A DNA stretch of 25,946 nt from a candidate division TA06 bacterium SM23_40. Its GTDB lineage: Bacteria > LJUI01 > SM1-40. Every line of letters starts with the position of its first letter. The first letter of the stretch is position 1. Shown in pieces: positions 16,937 to 24,243 of the stretch. The stretch spans positions 1-25,946 of the forward strand of contig LJUI01000017.1 of the NCBI GenBank assembly GCA_001303705.1, given 5' to 3'. The notes below the pieces were generated by a model. It was not told where the DNA came from and ran no database searches. It was given only the letters and a program-made list of their open reading frames with translations. The position numbers and the translations under genes are program-made.

Positions 16937-17522
16937 GTTGCACCATATCCCGAGACAGACGTACTGTCGAAGCGATGCCCTCCTCCTGACGGACGCCGAG
17001 CGCACGTTCGAACTCCCCTATCTCGGGGAGATCGCTCAGGTCGCGCAGCCCGAAATATCTCAGGAACTCGCCTGTCGTCTCATAGATAAGCGGCCGTCCC
17101 ACGCCTGATGAGCGGCCGGCGACGCGGATGAGCGACCGCTCGAGCAACGTACTGAGCACAGTCTGACTCTCCACCCCTCTGATCGCCTCGATAGTACTCC
17201 TCGTGACCGGCTGACGGTAGGCGATTATCGAAAGAGTCTCGAGCGCCGCTCGGGAGAGCCGGGCCGGACGTCGTCCCCGATATAGCTTCGTCACCCAATC
17301 GGCAAACTCTCTCCGAGTGTACAGCTGATACCCCTTCGCCACACGGAGAAGCTGGAAGCTATGCTCCGCCGTCTCGTACTCTTGAGCGAGGTCATCCAAG
17401 ACTTCCTCGATATCGCCCGGCGCCGCGCCGGGCACAATCGAACGCATCTTCGCGAGCGTCAGCGGAGCGTCCGATGCGAACAGGAGGGCTTCAACGATCG
17501 CACGCAGTTCCTCATGTTTCAT
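16800..17522 (-). CDS. scpB: Segregation and condensation protein ScpB
   Basis: A 240-residue ScpB, the winged-helix kleisin partner that acts with ScpA and Smc in chromosome condensation. Two winged-helix domains span about residues 1-170. Conserved features include the IVEALLFASDAPL opening, ETLSIIAYRQPVTR near 95-109, and GRPLIYETTGEFLRYFGL. The tail from about 181 is polar, probably disordered, and its last 45 codons overlap rluB in another frame. The ATG at 17522 is chosen from homology and overlaps the murJ end by 11 bp; the frame extends to 17591 inside murJ. scpA, which usually lies just upstream, is not in the window. Confidence 0.94.
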   Translation of the reverse strand: MKHEELRAIVEALLFASDAPLTLAKMRSIVPGAAPGDIEEVLDDLAQEYETAEHSFQLLRVAKGYQLYTRREFADWVTKLYRGRRPARLSRAALETLSIIAYRQPVTRSTIEAIRGVESQTVLSTLLERSLIRVAGRSSGVGRPLIYETTGEFLRYFGLRDLSDLPEIGEFERALGVRQEEGIASTVRLSRDMVQHGDETEQVSLPGGSGIEEEVRSARQGGESPGERESREPSRADDRA

Positions 17523-19140
17523 TTCTTCGATCACCCAGAAATAGCTGTGCAATACCTCTGATTCTGACTGTGCGCGCGTCCTCCACGCCAAAAGCCGACG
17601 CGAGCACCCAGTATACAGCCAATCCTACCGCCCCGGCCGCTCCCACAGAGATAATGGAGCCGACGAGCCGCATAGGCTCGAGTACGGCATCGAGACGGCC
17701 AACCAGAAGCCAGGCTGCCACCCCCCCGCCCGCCGCCGCGATGAGCACGCGTATCGCCATCGAACCGACTTCGCGCAGTCCTATATCTCCCAGCCGCCGC
17801 CTCAGGATATACGCCAGTGCGACAGCGTTGACGACGGCCGCGATCGAGGTTGCGAGGGCGAACGAACGGAAGAAGATGACATGCATCAGGCCCAGGTTTA
17901 TGCCGACGTTGACGGCCGCAGACAGGCCCGTCATGAACATCGGGGTCTTCGCGTCTCCCAGTGAGTAGAACGCCGACGCCAGCACCTTGACGGTTCCTAC
18001 CGCGATGATACCGAGCGCGTAGAGCATCAGCGCCTGGGCGGTCGCCGCGGTATCGGCCGGCCCGAATTCGCCGTGTTCGTACAGTAACTGGCAAATCGGG
18101 TGTGCCAGCGCGAGCAGCAGAACGGCACACGGTGCAGTGAGGAAGATCACGAGCTTCAGCGCCCTGTCGAGCGTCGCCCGCATGCTCTCCCGATCCCTCG
18201 TCTCGTGGTGCCGCGAGAGAGCGGGCAGCGCTACCGTTGCCACCCCGACGCCGAACACCCCCAGTGGAAACTGCATCAGTCGAAAAGCGTAGTGGAGATA
18301 CGAGACACTCCGCTGCGCAAGGAACGTGACAAGGAACGTGTTGATTACGGTGTTGATCTTGGTCGCCGAGACGCCGATCACCACGGGACCGACCAGGCAG
18401 AGAAACCGCCTCAACCCCGGATGGGAAAGGTCGAAGAGCGGCCGATACCGAAACCCCACCCTCCACAGGTTGGGCAACTGGATCAGGAGTTGCCCGGCCC
18501 CCCCGGCCAGCGCACCGACCGCCATTCCTATGATCGGCGGATACCCTGCCGCGCCAAGCAACGGACAGAGCGCCAGCCCCGCTGCGATGAACCCGATATT
18601 GACCATCGCGGGAGCCAGGGCCGGCACGAAGAAGCGGCGATGGCAGTTCAGTATCGCAGCCGACAGGGCGGAGAGCCCGACAAGGAAGAGAAAGGGAAAG
18701 AGCAACTGTGTGAGTCTCGTGGTGATCTGGAGCTTCCCGGGAACGGCGTCGAACCCGGCTCCGATCACCCTCACCACGAAGGGAGCTGCCACGATCCCGA
18801 GAATCGTCGTCAGGCCGGCAGCCACCATGAGGACATTGAGTACGACGTTGGCGAACCTATGCGCCCCCTCCTCCCCCTCACCCTCCTGATACTCGACATA
18901 GACGGGCACGAAGGCTGCACTCATCACCCCTTCAGCGAAGATGTCGCGCAACAGGTTCGGGATGCGGAACGCAACCACAAAGGCGTCCATTGCGAGCCCG
19001 GCCCCGAAGACGTGCGCGAATACCATCTCCCGCGCAAGCCCGAGGATCCGGCTCACAACGGTGGCTACGCTGAATGCGCCTACCGAGGAGCGCATCGAGC
19101 CACCGCCCGCCGTCTGCCCTCCTGCGTCGGGCTTCTGCAC
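17512..19140 (-). CDS. murJ: Lipid II flippase MurJ
   Basis: A 542-residue MOP-superfamily protein with about 14 membrane helices. The N-terminal segment SRILGLAREMVFAHVFGAG and the following DAFVVAFRIPNLLRD are typical of MurJ/MviN, including the conserved charged residues of the central cavity. It flips lipid II across the inner membrane for peptidoglycan synthesis. The start is GTG at 19140 with AAGGAGGA about ten bases upstream. It is the first gene of the minus-strand train and diverges from rpsT. Confidence 0.96.
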   Translation of the reverse strand: MQKPDAGGQTAGGGSMRSSVGAFSVATVVSRILGLAREMVFAHVFGAGLAMDAFVVAFRIPNLLRDIFAEGVMSAAFVPVYVEYQEGEGEEGAHRFANVVLNVLMVAAGLTTILGIVAAPFVVRVIGAGFDAVPGKLQITTRLTQLLFPFLFLVGLSALSAAILNCHRRFFVPALAPAMVNIGFIAAGLALCPLLGAAGYPPIIGMAVGALAGGAGQLLIQLPNLWRVGFRYRPLFDLSHPGLRRFLCLVGPVVIGVSATKINTVINTFLVTFLAQRSVSYLHYAFRLMQFPLGVFGVGVATVALPALSRHHETRDRESMRATLDRALKLVIFLTAPCAVLLLALAHPICQLLYEHGEFGPADTAATAQALMLYALGIIAVGTVKVLASAFYSLGDAKTPMFMTGLSAAVNVGINLGLMHVIFFRSFALATSIAAVVNAVALAYILRRRLGDIGLREVGSMAIRVLIAAAGGGVAAWLLVGRLDAVLEPMRLVGSIISVGAAGAVGLAVYWVLASAFGVEDARTVRIRGIAQLFLGDRRNET

Positions 19141-19165
19141 CTATCGTCTTTCCTCCTTCTGTCCT

Positions 19166-19194
19166 AAACTAGCACAGGTCGCGCCGCGGGACAA
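19166..19194 (-). promoter_or_regulatory. Candidate promoter for murJ and the downstream train
   Basis: On the minus strand TTGTCC (19194-19189), a 17-base spacer and TAGTTT (19171-19166), with TG-C directly before the -10 (extended -10). The -10 itself matches only 3/6. The transcript would start about 20 bases before the murJ GTG, leaving just room for the ribosome-binding site. Confidence 0.35.
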
Positions 19195-19286
19195 CCCAAA
19201 TCGGCGCCTTACGCCATTCACTCGGTCCCCCCGTCAGCCCACCGCGCCGGATTCTCCATCAGTCCCCGGCTGATGCCCGAATTCTA

Positions 19287-19315
19287 TTGACAATCTCGCA
19301 TCGATAGTGTATGAA
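19287..19315 (+). promoter_or_regulatory. Sigma70-type promoter for rpsT
   Basis: A perfect TTGACA at 19287-19292, a 17-base spacer and TATGAA at 19310-19315 (4/6). It predicts a start near 19322 and a leader of about 88 bases before rpsT. Together with the murJ promoter, this fills the 270-bp divergent region. I saw no other gene there. Confidence 0.7.
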
Positions 19316-19410
19316 GTATATGAGCCACGGCTGCTTCACGCCGCCATCGCCCCAGCAGCGAGCGTTGTCGAGAGAGCGTTACTTCAGTCTTCACACAGGA
19401 GGATCACTTC

Positions 19411-19680
19411 GTGCCCACACACCGTTCGGCCGAGAAACGTGACCGCCAGAACGCCAAGCGCCGTTCCCGGAACAGGACCGCGAAATCTCGCATCAGGACA
19501 ACCGTCAAGCGCTTCGAGGCTGCTTCCGATGAGGAGACCAGGGCCCGCCTGCTAAAAGAGGTCCAGTCTGAACTCGACAAAGCAGCCGGCAAGGGTATCA
19601 TCCCCGCCACGAGAGCAGCACGGAAGAAATCCCGCCTGGCCGCACACCTGCGGCCAAAGGATGCAGGATCGGCCTCCTAG
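19411..19680 (+). CDS. rpsT: 30S ribosomal protein S20
   Basis: An 89-residue, strongly basic protein with the S20 pattern: RSAEKRDRQNAKRRSRNR at the start, then a three-helix bundle and KGIIPATRAARKKSRLA near the end. It binds 16S rRNA early in 30S assembly. It starts at GTG 19411, seven bases after AGGAGGA. A non-ATG start is also known for rpsT in enteric bacteria, where it helps autoregulation; whether that applies here is unknown. It is a single-gene unit between divergent murJ and the convergent DUF2723 gene, with which it shares the CTAG stop. Confidence 0.96.
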   Translation: MPTHRSAEKRDRQNAKRRSRNRTAKSRIRTTVKRFEAASDEETRARLLKEVQSELDKAAGKGIIPATRAARKKSRLAAHLRPKDAGSAS

Positions 19681-21689
19681 CGACCATCCCCCCCAGACAA
19701 GCCCTGCTCGATAGCCCGGACGTTTGCCGTCGCCAGTTCATTGCCCGGATCGAGGCGGAGGACTATGTTGAACTGGTGGAGAGCTTCGCGGTAGCGTCCC
19801 ACGGCACCCAGACAGATGCCGAGATTGAGGCGTATTTGGACTTCACCTTCTCCCCACCGGAGAGCCTCCCCCAGGAGTCCGATCGCCCCCAGATAGTCGC
19901 CTCGCTCTCCCAGGACCTTCGCACGTTCGAACATCAGCTGCGGATACCGCATGAGATTGTGGCGCGTCCGCTCGTCCTTGTATATCTCCTGATCGAATGC
20001 ACCGCGCAGTGACAGCCTCCCGTAATCGAAGTCGGCCAGGCTGTCATGGAGCTGAATGCGATAGACGATCCCATGGGGGATTTTGCGAGCTCTCGGAGCG
20101 AGCATGAGGGCATCGAGGTCATGCCCATTGACGAACGTAGTGCTTGACGGATGGACATCTAGATCTGATGTCAGCATCCGGTTGATCATGTTGATGAACC
20201 TGGCCTGGATCTCCTCGGAATCCTCGAGGACCCCGTGCTCGAATTGATCGAGATACTCCATGTAGGCATCGATCTCATCGCTTGCTCCCTCGGTCAGCCA
20301 CGGGTATTCCTTTGCCAGCGATCGCAGATACCATGACCGTCTGAGGAGCTCCTTGTCGATGATCGCTACATCCCGATGAAGCCCCTCGACATGTCGGATG
20401 TACAGGGCCGGCGAATAGATATCCCAGTTGTTCGTCACGATGATTCCGTTCGGGCCACCGGAGATGAGGACGTTCATGGCGTAGTCGTATGCGAGGTAGT
20501 TCCCGCTCATATCCGAGACGTGATAGTTGGCGGCAAATGCTATGACCGGCAGAATCAGTGGCACAAGTGAGATGATCGGCGATAGAGAGTGAAGTCTCGC
20601 CCGACGGTCAGCCGCCTCGATACCACCGATGAGACCGATGATCCGGAGTACACCGGCGTACGCGCCCACTCCGATCATTGCGGCGGCAACGAGGAAGATG
20701 GGCAGATAGTATGGTGCGATGTCAGGGATGTCGTAGTTGAGCACATAGAGGAGGTTGGCGACGACCACAAACAGGAAGAAGAACCCGATCTTCCGCGCCT
20801 CTCTCCCGATCAGCCAGGCTCCGCCGATGGCGACTAACAGAGGCAGAGGATGGAACTGCCGAAAGAGGAGCAGGACAAACTCGCCGAGACGCCTCAAGAT
20901 AGCGCCTGCCGAGGAGCCGAACATCCATACACGGTACTGCTTGGCGGAGATGTGCCACAGAAAGCGCTCGGCTGTGCGGGGATCGCCCCAGTTGAGCAGC
21001 GGCTCGCGCGTCGATCGCAGGGGAAGATAGAGGTAGATGGCCAGGGCCAGTGCCCCCAGCACTGCGCCTGCGAGCAGTATCCTCCACTGGCCCGCAGAGC
21101 GCACCCACGCGAGCACGAAGACGACCGCCACCGGCAGGGCAACGGTAATGATGCTCAGATGATTGCCCATCGACAGGGCCACGAGATAGCAGAGAAGCAG
21201 GGCATATCGCGCTGTGCGGGCACCTCCCTGGAGCACCGCGAATAGAGACCAGAGGAGCAGCGCCCCCAGCGCAGCGGAAAGTGCGTACACCTCCGCGACA
21301 ACGGCCTGAGACCAGAGCGTCAGAGACCACGCAAAGCAGAGGGCGCCCGAGAGCGCCGCAGGTGCCGCCCACGCGCTCTCGCCGCCCTCCGTCACCAGTC
21401 CGATGAGCCGCAGAAAGGCGCAGTACGCAACGAAGCTGGCGAACGATGCCGCCAGCGCCGACAGAAGGTTGATCCTCAGTGCCACACTGCCAACGGGAGC
21501 CAGGACTGCAAGTCTGGAGAGGAGTGTGTACAGTGGATAGCCTGTGGGATGTGCAATCCCGAGCGTCCATGCGTTTGTCGTCAATTCGCCGCTATCGATG
21601 AACCCCACGGTCGGACAGAGAGTACGACCGTACACTGCCAGCGATAGAAGCACTACCGCAAATCCGCCGAGCCGTCGAAAAATGCCCAC
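19677..21689 (-). CDS. DUF2723 (GT117-type) membrane protein with C-terminal TPRs
   Basis: A 670-residue protein. The N-terminal DUF2723 domain has the hallmark FIDSGELTTNAWTLGIAHPTG (Asp32, Glu35, His48), followed by about ten membrane helices up to about residue 390. A soluble region of about 280 residues ends in two TPR-like units (about 580-660). DUF2723 proteins form glycosyltransferase family 117, GT-C-like enzymes proposed to glycosylate envelope or secreted proteins; the acceptor is not known here. It starts at GTG 21689 after a G-rich run. It reads toward rpsT and shares the CTAG stop. The architecture resembles that of the partial protein at the start of the window. Confidence 0.85.
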   Translation of the reverse strand: MGIFRRLGGFAVVLLSLAVYGRTLCPTVGFIDSGELTTNAWTLGIAHPTGYPLYTLLSRLAVLAPVGSVALRINLLSALAASFASFVAYCAFLRLIGLVTEGGESAWAAPAALSGALCFAWSLTLWSQAVVAEVYALSAALGALLLWSLFAVLQGGARTARYALLLCYLVALSMGNHLSIITVALPVAVVFVLAWVRSAGQWRILLAGAVLGALALAIYLYLPLRSTREPLLNWGDPRTAERFLWHISAKQYRVWMFGSSAGAILRRLGEFVLLLFRQFHPLPLLVAIGGAWLIGREARKIGFFFLFVVVANLLYVLNYDIPDIAPYYLPIFLVAAAMIGVGAYAGVLRIIGLIGGIEAADRRARLHSLSPIISLVPLILPVIAFAANYHVSDMSGNYLAYDYAMNVLISGGPNGIIVTNNWDIYSPALYIRHVEGLHRDVAIIDKELLRRSWYLRSLAKEYPWLTEGASDEIDAYMEYLDQFEHGVLEDSEEIQARFINMINRMLTSDLDVHPSSTTFVNGHDLDALMLAPRARKIPHGIVYRIQLHDSLADFDYGRLSLRGAFDQEIYKDERTRHNLMRYPQLMFERAKVLGERGDYLGAIGLLGEALRWGEGEVQIRLNLGICLGAVGRYREALHQFNIVLRLDPGNELATANVRAIEQGLSGGDGR

Positions 21690-21722
21690 GCCCCCCGCAG
21701 TGACTGCGCCGCATACAGGTCA

Positions 21723-21744
21723 GGCCGGACATGATGATCCGGCC
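21723..21744. other. Hairpin downstream of tRNA-Arg
   Basis: GGCCGGA (21723-21729) and TCCGGCC (21738-21744) form a perfect 7-bp stem with an 8-base loop between the tRNA and the DUF2723 start. No T-run follows on the minus strand, so it is at best a non-canonical terminator or processing signal. Confidence 0.35.
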
Positions 21745-21810
21745 CGCCCAGCTCCTCTCGATCGATCACATTCAAACGCTGCTCTCCCTCAGGGACCTCA
21801 CAGTGCCAAC

Positions 21811-21887
21811 TGGTGGGGCATGCAGGATTCGAACCTGCGACCTTCGGCTCCGGAGGCCGACGCTCTATCCAGCTGAGCCAATGCCCC
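21811..21887 (-). tRNA. tRNA-Arg (anticodon CCG)
   Basis: A complete 77-base cloverleaf on the minus strand. The acceptor stem is GGGGCAT/ATGCCCC, followed by a D-arm with AGCTGGATAGAGC. The anticodon stem TCGGC/GCCGA encloses loop CTCCGGA, so the anticodon is CCG, reading CGG. The T-arm is GCAGG-TTCGAAT-CCTGC. Discriminator A and an encoded CCA end at 21811. It lies 144 bp downstream of the COX24-like gene on the same strand; I see no clear separate promoter, so it may be processed from a longer transcript. Confidence 0.97.
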
Positions 21888-22001
21888 CTCCCTCGCTCCT
21901 ACTGGCCCCGCCGCCAACGGCCCTTGCCCCATGGCGGCATCCCTGCAATGCCGGGCGGCCGGCCACGCAAGCCCACACCGAACAGAGAGCAGAGCGCGTG
22001 A

Positions 22002-22018
22002 ATCCGGATCACCCGGAT
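22002..22018. other. Hairpin after the COX24-like gene
   Basis: ATCCGG (22002-22007) and CCGGAT (22013-22018) form a 6-bp stem with a 5-base loop, 13 bases past the stop of the small gene. It is not followed by a T-run on the minus strand, so intrinsic termination is uncertain. Confidence 0.35.
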
Positions 22019-22031
22019 GAGCAACTACCCT

Positions 22032-22127
22032 TTAGCGAAGCTTCTTCTTGTGGCGGTGCATCTTCCTCCGCTTCTTGCGCTTATGAGTTGCGATCTTATG
22101 TCGCTTTCGTTTCCTGCCGCAGGGCAC
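22032..22127 (-). CDS. COX24/AURKAIP1-like basic microprotein (mS38-related)
   Basis: A 31-residue frame from GTG 22127 to TAA 22032. The peptide begins MPCGRKRKRHKIATHKRK and continues almost entirely with Lys, Arg and His to KKKLR. This closely fits my memory of the bacterial AURKAIP1/COX24-domain proteins (MPSGKKRKRHKMATHKRKKR-type), especially common in Bacteroidetes and relatives, and related to mitoribosomal protein mS38. The function is probably in the ribosome. It starts 21 bp after the HU stop, with AAGGGGGG about 14 bases upstream, a rather long spacing, so it is probably co-transcribed with HU. It is easily missed because of its size and GTG start. The match was recalled, not searched. 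Confidence 0.85.
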   Translation of the reverse strand: MPCGRKRKRHKIATHKRKKRRKMHRHKKKLR

Positions 22128-22148
22128 CGGTGCTGGGACACCCCCCTT

Positions 22149-22424
22149 CTATCGTGCAACGATCTCCTTGAATTTTCTTGATGGTTTGAACGTGGGTACA
22201 AGCCCAGCCGGGACCTCTACCGGAGCGCCGGTTCGCGGGTTCCTGGCGGTACGACGCCTCCGCTCCTTGTTCTTGAAGACGCCGAACCCACGTATCTCGA
22301 TCCTCTTGTTCTCCTTTAGTGCAGCTCGGATGCGGTCGATGAAGGTGTCCACTACGGCAGCGGTGTCCTTTTTCGTGAGACCGGTCATGGAAGCGACTTC
22401 TTCCACCAAATCGGCCTTTGTCAT
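22149..22424 (-). CDS. HU-family DNA-binding protein
   Basis: A 91-residue HU/IHF-family protein. The alpha-helical dimerisation part starts with TKADLVEEVASMTGLTKKD. The RIEIRGFGVF segment and the beta-arm with RTARNPRTG, whose Pro intercalates in DNA, follow, and the KPSRKFKEIV end is typical. It bends DNA and organises the nucleoid. The ATG is preceded by GGAGGCGGAAGG. It sits 24 bp after the fmdB-like gene and 21 bp before the COX24-like gene. HU and IHF subunits cannot be separated safely here. Confidence 0.96.
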   Translation of the reverse strand: MTKADLVEEVASMTGLTKKDTAAVVDTFIDRIRAALKENKRIEIRGFGVFKNKERRRRTARNPRTGAPVEVPAGLVPTFKPSRKFKEIVAR

Positions 22425-22448
22425 CCTTCCGCCTCCTGGTGTTGAGTG

Positions 22449-22673
22449 TTAAGATCCGCAACTCTCGCAACTTGTGGCACTGCACGTGCTGCAGCTGGAG
22501 GCCGAGTGGGAGGTCGACGAAGATCCACCAGACAGCGAAAATATCGATAGTGTCCGCTCGAGCTCACGGGAAGAGCAGTGCGGGCAGACGAGCTCTTCCT
22601 CCTCCTCAGATGAATAGACAAGTGCCTCGACTCGGCCGCCGCATCGACGGCATCGATACTCATAGATCGGCAT
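22449..22673 (-). CDS. FmdB-family zinc-ribbon protein
   Basis: A 74-residue protein beginning MPIYEYRCRRCG, the FmdB (regulatory protein, CxxC_CXXC_SSSS) signature. Cys8, Cys11, Cys30 and Cys33 form the zinc ribbon. The C-terminal third is Ser/Cys-rich with further CxxC pairs (CSTC, CESC), a feature common in this family. Its function is not established; a zinc or nucleic-acid binding role is assumed. It is the first gene after the bracketed promoter and leads the HU operon. AGAGGAG is 13 bases before the ATG. Confidence 0.92.
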   Translation of the reverse strand: MPIYEYRCRRCGGRVEALVYSSEEEEELVCPHCSSRELERTLSIFSLSGGSSSTSHSASSCSTCSATSCESCGS

Positions 22674-22710
22674 AGCGTCAACCCGACTCCTCTAGCTCCC
22701 CGATCGACCG

Positions 22711-22745
22711 CACAACCGTAACATATCACCGTTTCGTCGGTTGTG
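22711..22745. repeat. 8-bp inverted repeat bracketing the fmdB promoter
   Basis: CACAACCG (22711-22718) and CGGTTGTG (22738-22745) are perfect inverted repeats with 19 bases between them. One arm touches the -35 box and the other lies at the predicted transcription start, so it is placed like an operator for a dimeric regulator. Confidence 0.5.
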
Positions 22746-22749
22746 TCAA
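22720..22749 (-). promoter_or_regulatory. Sigma70-type promoter for fmdB-HU-COX24
   Basis: On the minus strand a perfect TTGACA (22749-22744), an 18-base spacer and TATGTT (22725-22720, 4/6), with TGA directly before the -10 (extended -10). It predicts a start near 22713 and a leader of about 40 bases before the fmdB ATG. Confidence 0.65.
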
Positions 22750-22768
22750 GCCTTTTTTCGGGATCACG

Positions 22769-22788
22769 GCCGGTCCTTGTCCACCGGC
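22769..22788. terminator. Hairpin between sppA and the fmdB promoter
   Basis: GCCGGT (22769-22774) and ACCGGC (22783-22788) form a 6-bp GC-rich stem with an 8-base loop, 30 bases past the sppA stop. There is no T-run after it on the minus strand, so termination is only possible, not shown. Confidence 0.3.
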
Positions 22789-22817
22789 ATCGACTCGACC
22801 GCCCATTCGCGGGGCCC

Positions 22818-23708
22818 TCAGCGAGCAGGAACCGCCATTCTGTACTCGAGACGGCAGGTCGCCAATTCGTTCCCCACTCTCTCTGCAGTCTGCCCCAACA
22901 GGAGATCGAGGAGCGAGAATTGGCGCCGCTTCTCCTTCACCACCCTCGGCCTGCCCTCGATGCCGACCATCGCTCCCGCCAGTTCGACGGCATCCTCCAG
23001 GGAGCCGATGCGGTCGACCAGACCGAGTTCTTCGGCCTGGCGTCCTGAGAGGAGACGACCATCTGCAACGCGCAGCACCTCTTCCCTCGGCAATCCTCGC
23101 TCAGCCACGACCACACTGATGAACTGCTCATAGACATCGTCGATCATGTCTTGCACCAGATGCCGCTCGGCATCTGTCATTTCACGATAGGGAGATCCGA
23201 TGTCCTTGTATTCGTTCGACTTGATCGTCTCGAATCCGACGCCGACCTTCTCCAGCAATTCGTAAGCCATGGGGAACTTCATCTGCACGCCGATCGATCC
23301 CGTTATCGTACCGGGATTCGCCATGATGCTGTCCGCACCGCAGGCGATGTAGTACGCTCCCGATGCCCCCAGAGCCCCTATCGAAGCGATCACCGGCTTC
23401 CCGGATTCGCCCACCCGCTTCACCTCGGCGTAGATCTCTTGCGACGGCCCGACAACACCGCCCCCGGAGTCGATCCGCAGTATGATCGCTCCCACAGAGT
23501 GCGCCTCGCTATAGCGCCGCAGCTGACGGACGATCTCCTCCGCATCCCAGATGGGCCCCATCACCTCCACCAGCGCAACATCCCGGCCGAGAGGCCAGAG
23601 CAGAGGCTGCTCGCCGACCAGAGCGAACATCACCAATGCCACGAGAAGTATCGCGAACACCGCGACGAATGCACCAAGAATGAAGAATAGACAGCCTTGT
23701 CTTCGCAT
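22818..23708 (-). CDS. sppA: Signal peptide peptidase SppA
   Basis: A 296-residue single-domain SppA of the short type. An N-terminal membrane helix (about 7-31) is followed by the protease domain with RIDSGGG at 78-84, the nucleophile Ser116 in GALGASGAYY and Lys168 in NEYKDIGSP. The 52-residue Ser-Lys spacing matches the Bacillus enzyme. It degrades remnant signal peptides in the membrane. The ATG at 23708 is chosen because AGGGTGAG precedes it; the frame also has an ATG at 23732 within lptE. It lies 10 bp after the lptE-like gene and is the last gene of that operon. Confidence 0.94.
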   Translation of the reverse strand: MRRQGCLFFILGAFVAVFAILLVALVMFALVGEQPLLWPLGRDVALVEVMGPIWDAEEIVRQLRRYSEAHSVGAIILRIDSGGGVVGPSQEIYAEVKRVGESGKPVIASIGALGASGAYYIACGADSIMANPGTITGSIGVQMKFPMAYELLEKVGVGFETIKSNEYKDIGSPYREMTDAERHLVQDMIDDVYEQFISVVVAERGLPREEVLRVADGRLLSGRQAEELGLVDRIGSLEDAVELAGAMVGIEGRPRVVKEKRRQFSLLDLLLGQTAERVGNELATCRLEYRMAVPAR

Positions 23709-23718
23709 TAGACTCACC

Positions 23719-24243
23719 CTACCATCCTTCAACGGTCCGTCTCAGGACGTCGCTTGCGAGCTGCTCGATCGCTCGATCCGTTCCGTCTTCCTCGGTCTCC
23801 GTGCTGGCGAAGTAGGTCCCCCATCCACGTATCTTCTCCTCTTCCCATATCACCTCGTCCCGAACGGCATCCCGGTACGTAATATTGACCCATATCTCGA
23901 CCTGGTACTGGATCACCTGTTCCTGCTGATCATACGAGTAGGCTGACCGCCGATAATCGCTCACGCTTCCTTCGAGCACCGAGTCACTCTCTCCCGGGTC
24001 CACGACCCTGAGGTGGTTGTCCTTGATAAACTCTTCAACAAGCTGCTCAGTAAGACGCTCCTCGAGTCCGTACTCGACGGTCTCATTGCCCATCATGGGG
24101 ATGCTGATCGTCTGTATGTGGCCTGGCAACAGGGTCGAGAAGGTATAAGTGCAGTGCACTGCCGTGAGGATAGCCACACCCGATAGGAGGAGAATCCACG
24201 AGGGTGTGCGCCGTGCAGGGCGAACGATGCTACCGAGGGGCAC
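23719..24243 (-). CDS. lptE: LptE-like LPS-assembly lipoprotein
   Basis: A 174-residue protein. After a basic start and hydrophobic segment (about 16-29) comes Cys31 in TAVHC, followed by TYTFSTLLPGHIQTISIP. The latter is typical of LptE-family lipoproteins in non-proteobacterial diderms. The rest matches the fold: a region of paired strands with DSVLEGSVSDY, then a long helix. LptE plugs LptD in LPS insertion. The -1 residue before the Cys is His, which is unusual for a lipobox. GTG 24243 is chosen because GGGGAGGT ends four bases before it; GTG 24249 is also possible. It overlaps the GGDEF gene by 14 bp. Confidence 0.82.
   Translation of the reverse strand: MPLGSIVRPARRTPSWILLLSGVAILTAVHCTYTFSTLLPGHIQTISIPMMGNETVEYGLEERLTEQLVEEFIKDNHLRVVDPGESDSVLEGSVSDYRRSAYSYDQQEQVIQYQVEIWVNITYRDAVRDEVIWEEEKIRGWGTYFASTETEEDGTDRAIEQLASDVLRRTVEGW

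Noticed and set aside
21811-21887. tRNA-Arg as an integration site for a mobile element
   Set aside because: No integrase, direct repeat of the tRNA end or foreign-looking gene lies next to it.
22096-22485. A 129-codon minus-strand frame across HU and the COX24-like gene
   Set aside because: It is a frame-shifted shadow of HU with no family features.
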